This document shows positions 6,253 to 12,178 of a DNA stretch of 12,178 nucleotides, piece by piece (the first letter of the stretch is position 1; the number at the start of each line of letters is the position of its first letter). Below the pieces are notes generated by a model. The model searched no databases. It was not told the DNA's origin and was given only the letters and a program-made list of their open reading frames with translations. The DNA is from Pseudomonadota bacterium (GTDB taxonomy: Bacteria > Desulfobacterota > Desulfobacteria > Desulfobacterales > Desulfobacteraceae), in contig JAHIVS010000401.1 in the NCBI GenBank assembly GCA_018816605.1, forward strand, positions 1-12,178, read 5' to 3'. Both the position numbers and the translations under genes were made by a program.

Positions 6253-7815
6253 ATGACCGACGATCTGGCTTTTTTCCACAAGGCCACCATGAAAATTTGC
6301 GGCAGCCTGGATATCGACAAGGCGGTTCGGGAAAGCGCCACCTATCTTACGCGCTTTATTCCCCTGGATGGCATCATGCTGTGCACCTACGAACCGGAAA
6401 AAGGGGCCATCCGCATTCTGGCCCTGGCCGCGACCATACCCACCGCCCCATGGTCCAGACCGATTTATTTGTCCTCCGAGGCCAATGAACTTATCAAGGC
6501 ATCGGCCGACGGTGTTTTTCTATACCGTAAATCACAGAATAATCCCATTGCCCATGAAGTGGGTGAAGCCCTGGGGCTGCGCTTTCTGTCCGGGCTCGTC
6601 ATGCATCTGAAGCTGGATGAAAAAAATCTTGGCGTTGTGTTGGCATTTTCAGATGATGGGAATAATTTTACATCCGAACATGCCAGACTGATGGGGCTCC
6701 TCCATGATCCATTCGCCGTTGCAATGGCGAATGTCATCAGACACCGGGAGGTTTTGCACCTCAAGGATCTGCTGGCCGATGACAACCGATATCTGCAACA
6801 GGAATTGCGTTATATTTCTGGAGATGAAATCATCGGGGCCCGGTACGGGCTTCGGAATGTCATGGAAATGGTCCGGCAGGTGGCCTCACTGAACAGCCAT
6901 GTCATGCTTACCGGAGAGACCGGGGCGGGAAAGGAGGTTATTGCCAATGCGATCCACTACACCTCCCCCCGGAGGGAAGGTCCGCTGGTCAAAGTCAATT
7001 GCGGTGCTTTTGCTGAAAACCTGCTTGACAGCGAACTTTTCGGTCACGAAAAAGGAGCATTCACAGGAGCCATCCGTAGCAAGCGGGGGCGGTTTGAACG
7101 TGCCCATGGTGGTACCCTGTTTCTGGATGAGGTGGGCGAACTGCCCGCTGGGGCCCAGGTCAGACTTCTGAGGATAATTCAGGACGGGATTGTCGAGCGG
7201 GTTGGAGGGGTGGAGCCCATTGAGGTGAATGTACGGATTATAACGGCCACCCACAGGAACCTTGCAAAAATGGTTAAAGGCGGGAAATTCCGAGAAGACC
7301 TGTTGTTCCGTCTCAACGTTTTTCCCATCCACATACCACCCCTTCGGGAACGGAAATCCGACATTCCAGCTCTAGTTCACCATTTCATTGATCGAAAGCT
7401 CAAGGCCTTTAATCTTTCCAAGCATCCCGTGCTGGCGCCGGGAGCCATAGAGCAGCTCAAAGCCTATCTGTGGCCGGGAAACGTCCGGGAATTGGAAAAC
7501 ATGGTGGAGCGAGCCCTGATTCGGTATCAAAGCCAAGATAAAAACCAACCCCTTCGTTTTGCAGCCTTGGTCGAGGATCAACCCGATGAGAAAACACCGG
7601 CTCCCACCCATGAAGAGGGCTGCCCCCTTTTTTCCCTTGATCAGGCCATGCGGCAGCACATTGAAACTGTCCTTGGGTCCACTGATGGCAAAATTCAAGG
7701 CAGATACGGTGCGGCCGCCATCCTTGGCATTCATCCCAGCACCCTTCGAAGCCGAATGGACAGGCTGGGTGTGACTTTTGGACGAAAGGTCAGGCGTTCG
7801 GGCAGGATCTCTTGA
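6253..7815 (+). CDS. Sigma-54-dependent transcriptional activator (GAF - AAA+ - Fis-type HTH)
   Basis: This 520-residue enhancer-binding protein remodels the sigma-54 RNA polymerase closed complex using ATP. An N-terminal GAF-like sensor spans about 10-165 and has no receiver domain, so the signal is likely a small molecule or redox cue rather than phosphorylation. The AAA+ core has Walker A GETGAGKE (221-228), the sigma-54-contacting GAFTGA loop intact at 268-273, Walker B GTLFLDE (287-293), and [16 protein letters not shown] (from 344) with the arginine-finger region. GNVREL is at 409-414. A Fis-like HTH lies at about 480-505 ([16 protein letters not shown]). The layout resembles FhlA/NorR-type regulators. 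AGGAGG ends 6 bases before the ATG. The gene is divergent from the efflux operon, which makes that operon the likeliest target. Confidence 0.93.
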   Translation: MTDDLAFFHKATMKICGSLDIDKAVRESATYLTRFIPLDGIMLCTYEPEKGAIRILALAATIPTAPWSRPIYLSSEANELIKASADGVFLYRKSQNNPIAHEVGEALGLRFLSGLVMHLKLDEKNLGVVLAFSDDGNNFTSEHARLMGLLHDPFAVAMANVIRHREVLHLKDLLADDNRYLQQELRYISGDEIIGARYGLRNVMEMVRQVASLNSHVMLTGETGAGKEVIANAIHYTSPRREGPLVKVNCGAFAENLLDSELFGHEKGAFTGAIRSKRGRFERAHGGTLFLDEVGELPAGAQVRLLRIIQDGIVERVGGVEPIEVNVRIITATHRNLAKMVKGGKFREDLLFRLNVFPIHIPPLRERKSDIPALVHHFIDRKLKAFNLSKHPVLAPGAIEQLKAYLWPGNVRELENMVERALIRYQSQDKNQPLRFAALVEDQPDEKTPAPTHEEGCPLFSLDQAMRQHIETVLGSTDGKIQGRYGAAAILGIHPSTLRSRMDRLGVTFGRKVRRSGRIS

Positions 7816-7866
7816 CACAGCCGCTCAATTTTGCCATAAAATGAGGATCACCCAAAGAATTCAATA

Positions 7867-7881
7867 AAGGAATGGCTCATT
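7867..7881 (+). promoter_or_regulatory. Ribosome binding site and probable ATT start codon of the MinD-like gene
   Basis: AAGGA (7867-7871) precedes ATT (7879-7881) by 7 bases. The frame from this ATT includes the P-loop that the first in-frame ATG (7936) would lose. The frame is closed by TAA at 7837-7839, and no in-frame ATG, GTG or TTG lies between that stop and 7936. The ATG at 7872 is in another frame and stops after three codons. Confidence 0.5.
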
Positions 7882-8826
7882 AAACTTACACAGATATATC
7901 CTGTCGGCGGCGGTAAGGGCGGGATCGGAAAAAGTATGATAACCGCCAATATAGGCGTTTTGCTTGCCAGACAGGGGAAGCGGGTGGTCCTGGTGGATCT
8001 GGACCTGGGCGCCTCCAACCTGCATACCTTTATCGAGCAGGCAGACACGGGCAAGGGGCTGGAGCATTTTTTAGGCAAACAGGTTGAAAAGCTGGAAGAG
8101 GTGATCATGCCCACAAAGATCCCCAACCTGTCGTTCATCAGTTCCAGAAACTGCCTGACCGAAGCGGCTAATTTATACACCGCCCAGAAACAAAAGATTA
8201 TCCGGGCCATCCAGAATCTTGATTTTGATGTGGTGCTCATGGATCTGGGGGCGGGCACCAATTTTAATATGCTCGATTTTTTTCTCACCTCCAATCAGGG
8301 GATTTTTATTTGCACTTCGGAACCCACATCCATTGAAAATTCATTTAATTTTATCAAGGCAGTCTATTTTCGTGTCATTAAAAAAACCCTGAAACAAAAG
8401 ATATTTAATCGGGTCACCCGGCAGCTGGATCTTTCTGGAAATACCATTGACCAGTCCTTTCGCATCATTAATGCGGTCACACGCCACAACCCTGAAATGG
8501 GGGCGTTGTTAAAAGAAAAATTAAGGGATTTCCATTTCAGGTTTGTGATCAATCAGCTTCGGAAAAAAGATGATCCTTCCCTTGGCACTAAAATTGAGAA
8601 GGTGTGTAACCGGCATTTTTATTCACAGTTTACCTTCCTTGGGAATATCCGGTTTGATGAGAACATCCACGATTCCATCCTCATGCGGAAAAACTTTGTG
8701 ACAAAATATGCCCACTCACCCAGCGCCAATGACCTGGCCCGTATTGCCCGGAGCATTGTCCCACGGATAATAGAAACAACCCTTCTTAAAGCACCGGCTA
8801 AAAGCGCCGGTATGATGAAGCCTTAA
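7879..8826 (+). CDS. MinD/ParA-family P-loop ATPase
   Basis: From the ATT start this is a 315-residue protein beginning (M)KLTQIYPVGGGKGGIGKS. It has the deviant Walker A of the MinD/ParA/Mrp group, with signature Lys13 and P-loop Lys18. Walker A' follows as VVLVDLDLGASNLH (D40, D42), and Walker B as VVLMDLGAG (D122). The later segment CTSEPTSIENSFNFIKAVYF resembles FlhG/FleN-like members. Such ATPases dimerise on ATP and position cell structures on the membrane or nucleoid. I see no clear C-terminal amphipathic membrane-targeting helix of MinD type. The ATG at 7936 would give 296 residues without the P-loop, which cannot be an active ATPase, so the upstream start is preferred. Its stop lies 2 bases before the next gene, so the two are probably coupled. 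Target unknown. Confidence 0.88.
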   Translation: MKLTQIYPVGGGKGGIGKSMITANIGVLLARQGKRVVLVDLDLGASNLHTFIEQADTGKGLEHFLGKQVEKLEEVIMPTKIPNLSFISSRNCLTEAANLYTAQKQKIIRAIQNLDFDVVLMDLGAGTNFNMLDFFLTSNQGIFICTSEPTSIENSFNFIKAVYFRVIKKTLKQKIFNRVTRQLDLSGNTIDQSFRIINAVTRHNPEMGALLKEKLRDFHFRFVINQLRKKDDPSLGTKIEKVCNRHFYSQFTFLGNIRFDENIHDSILMRKNFVTKYAHSPSANDLARIARSIVPRIIETTLLKAPAKSAGMMKP

Positions 8827-8828
8827 TT

Positions 8829-9473
8829 ATGAAGTCAATTGATGAATATACCCTTTATGAAATTCTGGATGTTTCTGCCAATGCCTCTTCCTATGATATC
8901 CGGGATGCCTACAAGGAAATTTTGTCAATTTATGACAAAGATTCATTGAGTACCTATTCTCTGTTCACGCCGTTGGAACGGGAGAAACTGCTGGCACAGG
9001 CTGAATCGGCATTTCAAACCCTTAGCGATACGAAAAGAAGAGCGGGATATAACAGCGAGTTGCTGGCATCGGGTAAGCTGACGCCTTCAATGCTGACCCA
9101 GAACGAGGCAAAGACACCGGTAGCGATTTTCCAGGCGCCGTTGCCCCGGAGGAAGGGGGGGCTGGATAGAATAATAAAGGAAAAACTAAATGAAAAATCG
9201 GTCCGGGAGATTAGGGCACAAATTCAGTCAAAAGAATTGATTTCCGGCCAGGATTTGAAGTCGGTGCGAACAGCTGCCAATATAGACCTTGTTGATATAT
9301 TCGAGGCTTCCCGGGTCAGTGTGAATATTCTTGAAGCCATTGAAGAAAATGATAACAAAAGATTGCCTTCCCCCATCTATCTGAAGGGGTTTCTAAAATC
9401 CTATGCCCAGTTTCTGAATCTTGAGCCGGGAAAAATAATCCCAGGGTATCTGGCATACCTGTCCCGTCCTTAA
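8829..9473 (+). CDS. J-domain-like / RodZ-type HTH protein, partner of the MinD-like ATPase
   Basis: This 214-residue protein has two modules. Residues about 8-78 resemble a DnaJ J-domain: YEILDVSANASSYDIRDAYKE for helices I-II and AFQTLSDTKRRAGYNSEL for helices III-IV. The HPD tripeptide needed to stimulate Hsp70 is absent; the loop reads SIYDKDS. Residues about 138-212 match the RodZ/HTH_25 fold, including G-x-D-L-K-S-V-R-x-A-A, ILEAIEENDNKRLP, and YLKGFLKSYAQFLNLEPG. In RodZ this domain binds MreB. Unlike RodZ, the protein ends right after the HTH, with no transmembrane helix or periplasmic domain. It starts 2 bases after the MinD-like stop and has no clear ribosome binding site, which suggests translational coupling. 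A weak terminator follows. A cytoplasmic adaptor between the ATPase and a scaffold is plausible but not shown. Confidence 0.85.
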   Translation: MKSIDEYTLYEILDVSANASSYDIRDAYKEILSIYDKDSLSTYSLFTPLEREKLLAQAESAFQTLSDTKRRAGYNSELLASGKLTPSMLTQNEAKTPVAIFQAPLPRRKGGLDRIIKEKLNEKSVREIRAQIQSKELISGQDLKSVRTAANIDLVDIFEASRVSVNILEAIEENDNKRLPSPIYLKGFLKSYAQFLNLEPGKIIPGYLAYLSRP

Positions 9474-9474
9474 T

Positions 9475-9498
9475 GCCGGGAATGCCGGTTTTTCTTTT
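9475..9498 (+). terminator. Weak rho-independent terminator after the MinD-like / J-HTH pair
   Basis: CCGG (9476-9479) pairs with CCGG (9485-9488) across a GAATG loop, extended by a G-U pair, and is followed by TTTTTCTTTT. The stem is short but the U-tract is good, and it begins right after the TAA stop. Confidence 0.45.
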
Positions 9499-9564
9499 GT
9501 CAATTTCCTCGCCTCTTTCCTTATTTTAGTGTCTGCTTTTTAAATGATTCCAATGAGTTTAGGG

Positions 9565-9594
9565 TTGACTTTCATCATTTGAACCAACTATAGA
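9565..9594 (+). promoter_or_regulatory. Sigma-70-like promoter for the methylmalonyl-CoA genes
   Basis: TTGACT (9565-9570) and TATAGA (9589-9594) are separated by 18 bases. Each has one mismatch to the consensus -35 and -10 hexamers. The -10 ends 40 bases before the epimerase ATG. The rest of 9499-9634 shows no gene. Confidence 0.5.
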
Positions 9595-9634
9595 TAATGG
9601 TTGTGATGAGAATAATCAAATATGGAGAAGCGAG

Positions 9635-10036
9635 ATGAAAATATTGAAAATTGACCACCTCGGAATAGCTGTCACAAGTATTGATGAAAAGAAAAAATTT
9701 TGGATAGATGCCATGGGGTTAACCATGGAGGGCACAGAAACCGTCGAGGCCCAGAAAGTCACCACCGCTTTTCTGCCGGTGGGGGAAAGTGAGGTGGAGC
9801 TGTTGGAATCCACTTCCGACGACGGCCCTGTGGCCAAATATATTGAGAAAAAGGGTGAAGGCATTCAACATGTCGCGTTCCGGGTGGAAAATATCGAAGA
9901 AGCCCTGGCTGAACTCAAGGAAAAAGGGATACAGCTCATTGACCAGGTGCCGAGAATTGGAGCCGGCGGTGCCAAAATCGCTTTTTTGCATCCCAAGGCA
10001 ACCTCTGGTGTTCTTGTGGAATTGTGTGAAAGATAA
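9635..10036 (+). CDS. mce: Methylmalonyl-CoA epimerase
   Basis: This 133-residue protein is the usual family length and has the vicinal-oxygen-chelate (glyoxalase-like) fold, made of two beta-alpha-beta-beta-beta repeats. It interconverts (S)- and (R)-methylmalonyl-CoA in the cytoplasm so that the mutase can use the product. Metal ligands are visible by analogy with the Propionibacterium enzyme: H8 (KIDHLGIAV), Q40 (EAQKV), H79 (GIQHVAFRV) and E129 (VLVELCER). The segment PRIGAGGAKIAFLHPK is typical of the family. GGAG lies 7 bases before the ATG. The mutase gene follows 86 bases later on the same strand, which supports the call. Confidence 0.93.
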   Translation: MKILKIDHLGIAVTSIDEKKKFWIDAMGLTMEGTETVEAQKVTTAFLPVGESEVELLESTSDDGPVAKYIEKKGEGIQHVAFRVENIEEALAELKEKGIQLIDQVPRIGAGGAKIAFLHPKATSGVLVELCER

Positions 10037-10122
10037 ACTTAAGTAATCACCCCAGTTTTTTATCTCACAACCTAGGCTGCTGTTTGCGCTGATAATTATT
10101 AAATTTAGACCGGAGGATAACC

Positions 10123-12178
10123 ATGTCTCAAATGTCTGATATTCAAAAGTGGGAAGAACTTGCCATCAAAGAGCTAAGGGGAAAATCCCTTGAGGCACTG
10201 ACGAAAAAAACCCCCGAGGGCATTGATATTAAGCCCTTGTACACATCAAAGGATTTGGAGCAGGTAGAATTTATAGATAATCTGCCCGGAACAGAACCCT
10301 TTGTTCGGGGGCCCATGGCCACCATGTATGCGGGTCGGCCCTGGACCATTCGCCAGTATGCCGGTTTTTCAACGGCCAAGGAATCCAATGCCTTTTACCG
10401 CAAAAATCTGGCAGCCGGCCAAAAGGGTCTGTCCGTGGCCTTTGACCTTGCCACCCATAGAGGGTATGACTCGGATCATCCGCGGGTCGCAGGCGACGTG
10501 GGAAAAGCAGGGGTTGCCATCGATTCCGTGGAAGACATGAAAATTTTGTTTGACCAGATTCCTCTGGATCAGATGTCGGTTTCCATGACCATGAACGGGG
10601 CCGTTCTGCCCATCCTGGCCGGATATATTGTGGCTGCCGAAGAGCAGGGGGTTTCACATGACAAGCTTTCGGGAACCATCCAGAATGATATTCTCAAAGA
10701 ATATTTGACCCGGAACACCTATATCTATCCGCCCACCCCCTCCATGAGAATTATTTCAGACATCATCGGGTTTTGTTCGGAAAATATGCCCAAATTTAAC
10801 TCCATCAGCATCTCGGGTTACCATATCATGGAGGCAGGAGCCGATTCGGTTCTCCAAACCGCCTTTACCCTGGCCGACGGGCTTGAATATGTAAAGGCAG
10901 CTCTGGCAACCGGCCTTGATATTGACAAGTTTGCCCCGAGGCTTTCGTTTTTTTTCGGCATCGGCATGAACTTTTTCATGGACATTGCCATGCTCCGGGC
11001 CGCCCGATTCCTTTGGGCGGAGCTGATGACCCAGTTTAATCCTAAAAATCCCAAATCCAAGATGCTGCGGACCCATTGTCAGACATCGGGCTGGAGCCTG
11101 ACCCAGCAGGATCCCTATAACAATGTGGTCAGAACTACCTTAGAATGTCTGTCAGCCGTTCTGGGGGGGACCCAGAGCCTGCACACCAATTCCTTTGACG
11201 AGGCCGTGGGACTGCCCACGGAATTGTCCGCCAGAATCTCCAGAAACACCCAGATTTTGATTCAGGAAGAATCCCATATCTGTGATGTGGTGGATCCCCT
11301 GGGCGGTTCCTATTATGTGGAAAGCCTGACCCAGAATATCATTGACGAGGTCAGAAAAATCCTGAAAGAGGTTGAAGGCTTGGGTGGCATGGCCAAGGCC
11401 ATTGAATCGGGCATGCCGAAAATGCGGATTGAAGAAGTTTCTGCCCGGCGCCAGGCCCGTATCGATAAGGGTGAGGATGTGATTGTCGGGGTGAATAAAT
11501 ACAAGATTGAAGATGAAATCCCCATTCCGGTTCGGGAAGTCTCCGAGGATGTGAGAGAAGAGCAGGTGGCAAGGCTGAACCAGATCAAACGAGATCGGGA
11601 CGCGGTTGCGGTTCAAAAGGCCTTGGATGATATCATCATTGCCTGCAAGAATGGGGTGAATCTTCTGGAAGCCTGCCTGCCAGCTGTCCGTGCCCGGGCC
11701 ACCGTGGGCGAGATTTGTGATGCCATGGAAACGATTTTTACCCGGTTTGTGGCCACCACCCAATGCATCTCCGGGGTGTATGCCCAAAGTGCGGATCCTG
11801 AAATTATGGCGGCCTTGAGAAAACGAACTGCTGATTTTGAACGAAATAACGGCCGCAGGCCCAGAATTTTGTTGTCAAAAATGGGCCAGGATGGCCATGA
11901 CCGGGGGGTTAAGGTGATTGCCACTGCCTATGCAGATTTTGGCTTTGATGTGGACCTGGGGCCCATGTTCCAGACCCCGGAGGAAGCGGCTAAAATGGCC
12001 ATTGAAAATGATGTCCACGTGGTGGGGGTTTCAAGCCTTGCTGCCGGTCATAAAACCTTGGTCCCCCAGGTGATCCAAGAGTTGAAAAAGGGGGGGGCTT
12101 CTGATATTAAAGTGGTGGTTGGCGGCATCATTCCCCCGGGGGATTATGAATTTTTAAAAAAGGCCGGTGCCTCGGATA
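10123..12178 (+). CDS. mutB: Methylmalonyl-CoA mutase, catalytic (large) subunit, 3' end outside the window
   Basis: The frame is open for 685 codons to the window edge; family members run about 710-730. The enzyme is adenosylcobalamin-dependent and isomerises (R)-methylmalonyl-CoA and succinyl-CoA. It aligns from memory almost throughout with Propionibacterium shermanii MutB. The TIM-barrel active-site residues are present: Y79 (TIRQYAGFS), Q187 and R197 ([21 protein letters not shown] region), and H234 (SGYHIMEAG). The C-terminal B12 domain has K586 and the D590-x-H592-x-x-G595 motif (DGHDRG), whose His ligates cobalt, then GVSSLAAGH and [16 protein letters not shown] lies 6 bases before the ATG. 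The gene follows the epimerase. Together they point to propionate/succinate interconversion. Missing residues are only the last part of the B12 domain. Confidence 0.97.
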   Translation, partial: MSQMSDIQKWEELAIKELRGKSLEALTKKTPEGIDIKPLYTSKDLEQVEFIDNLPGTEPFVRGPMATMYAGRPWTIRQYAGFSTAKESNAFYRKNLAAGQKGLSVAFDLATHRGYDSDHPRVAGDVGKAGVAIDSVEDMKILFDQIPLDQMSVSMTMNGAVLPILAGYIVAAEEQGVSHDKLSGTIQNDILKEYLTRNTYIYPPTPSMRIISDIIGFCSENMPKFNSISISGYHIMEAGADSVLQTAFTLADGLEYVKAALATGLDIDKFAPRLSFFFGIGMNFFMDIAMLRAARFLWAELMTQFNPKNPKSKMLRTHCQTSGWSLTQQDPYNNVVRTTLECLSAVLGGTQSLHTNSFDEAVGLPTELSARISRNTQILIQEESHICDVVDPLGGSYYVESLTQNIIDEVRKILKEVEGLGGMAKAIESGMPKMRIEEVSARRQARIDKGEDVIVGVNKYKIEDEIPIPVREVSEDVREEQVARLNQIKRDRDAVAVQKALDDIIIACKNGVNLLEACLPAVRARATVGEICDAMETIFTRFVATTQCISGVYAQSADPEIMAALRKRTADFERNNGRRPRILLSKMGQDGHDRGVKVIATAYADFGFDVDLGPMFQTPEEAAKMAIENDVHVVGVSSLAAGHKTLVPQVIQELKKGGASDIKVVVGGIIPPGDYEFLKKAGASD

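Noticed and set aside
7372..7818. Minus-strand frame over the 3' part of the sigma-54 activator
   Set aside because: It is antisense to the Fis HTH and the AAA+ C-terminal region, with no independent support.
7824..7845. Hairpin CTCAATTTT-GCCAT-AAAATGAG between the activator and MinD-like genes
   Set aside because: The stem is short, AT-rich and bulged, with no following U-tract, so it is not a credible terminator.
7872..7883. ATG at 7872 as the MinD-like start
   Set aside because: It is out of frame and stops after three codons. AAGGA directly abuts it, which is too close for a ribosome binding site. It is kept only as an alternative if a base is wrong here.
10037..10122. Possible regulatory element or small gene between epimerase and mutase
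   Set aside because: I see no stable hairpin, promoter match or reading frame there beyond the mutase ribosome binding site.

Overview
The window looks like chromosomal DNA of a Gram-negative, probably anaerobic bacterium. It carries a tripartite envelope efflux operon, a sigma-54-type activator and methylmalonyl-CoA pathway genes. My best guess is a Desulfobacteraceae-like sulfate reducer (Desulfobacterota). That placement is inferred from gene content and protein flavour, not from a marker gene. I see no rRNA, tRNA, insertion sequence, phage gene or CRISPR array.

Left part (1-6016): the window opens with the last 27 codons of a plus-strand adenylate-forming enzyme, probably an acyl-CoA synthetase. 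A convergent minus-strand operon faces it. In transcription order the operon has a small unrecognised protein (6016-5687), a lipoprotein-type membrane fusion protein (5653-4565), and a 1467-residue protein (4568-165). The large protein joins a complete RND efflux permease to a complete TolC-like outer membrane factor. The fusion point sits just after a run of eight A. With seven A the permease would end at a TGA overlapping the outer-membrane-factor ATG (ATGA), exactly as the fusion protein and permease genes overlap 3 kb upstream. An imperfect inverted repeat built from 7-base units covers the operon's stop codon.

Middle (6017-9473): a 236-bp divergent intergenic region holds weak sigma-54-like promoter candidates for the efflux operon. 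A GAF / AAA+ / Fis-HTH sigma-54 activator (6253-7815) is transcribed away from the operon and is its most likely regulator. Next comes a tightly spaced pair. The first is a MinD/ParA-family ATPase whose essential P-loop lies upstream of its first ATG; it probably starts at a rare ATT codon (7879). The second is a short protein with a J-domain-like N-terminus lacking HPD and a RodZ-type HTH C-terminus, with no membrane segment. This pair is the least explained module here.

Right part (9474-12178): after a weak terminator and a good sigma-70-like promoter come methylmalonyl-CoA epimerase (9635-10036) and methylmalonyl-CoA mutase (10123 to beyond the window end). These enzymes act one after the other to interconvert (S)-methylmalonyl-CoA, (R)-methylmalonyl-CoA and succinyl-CoA, as in propionate oxidation or formation.
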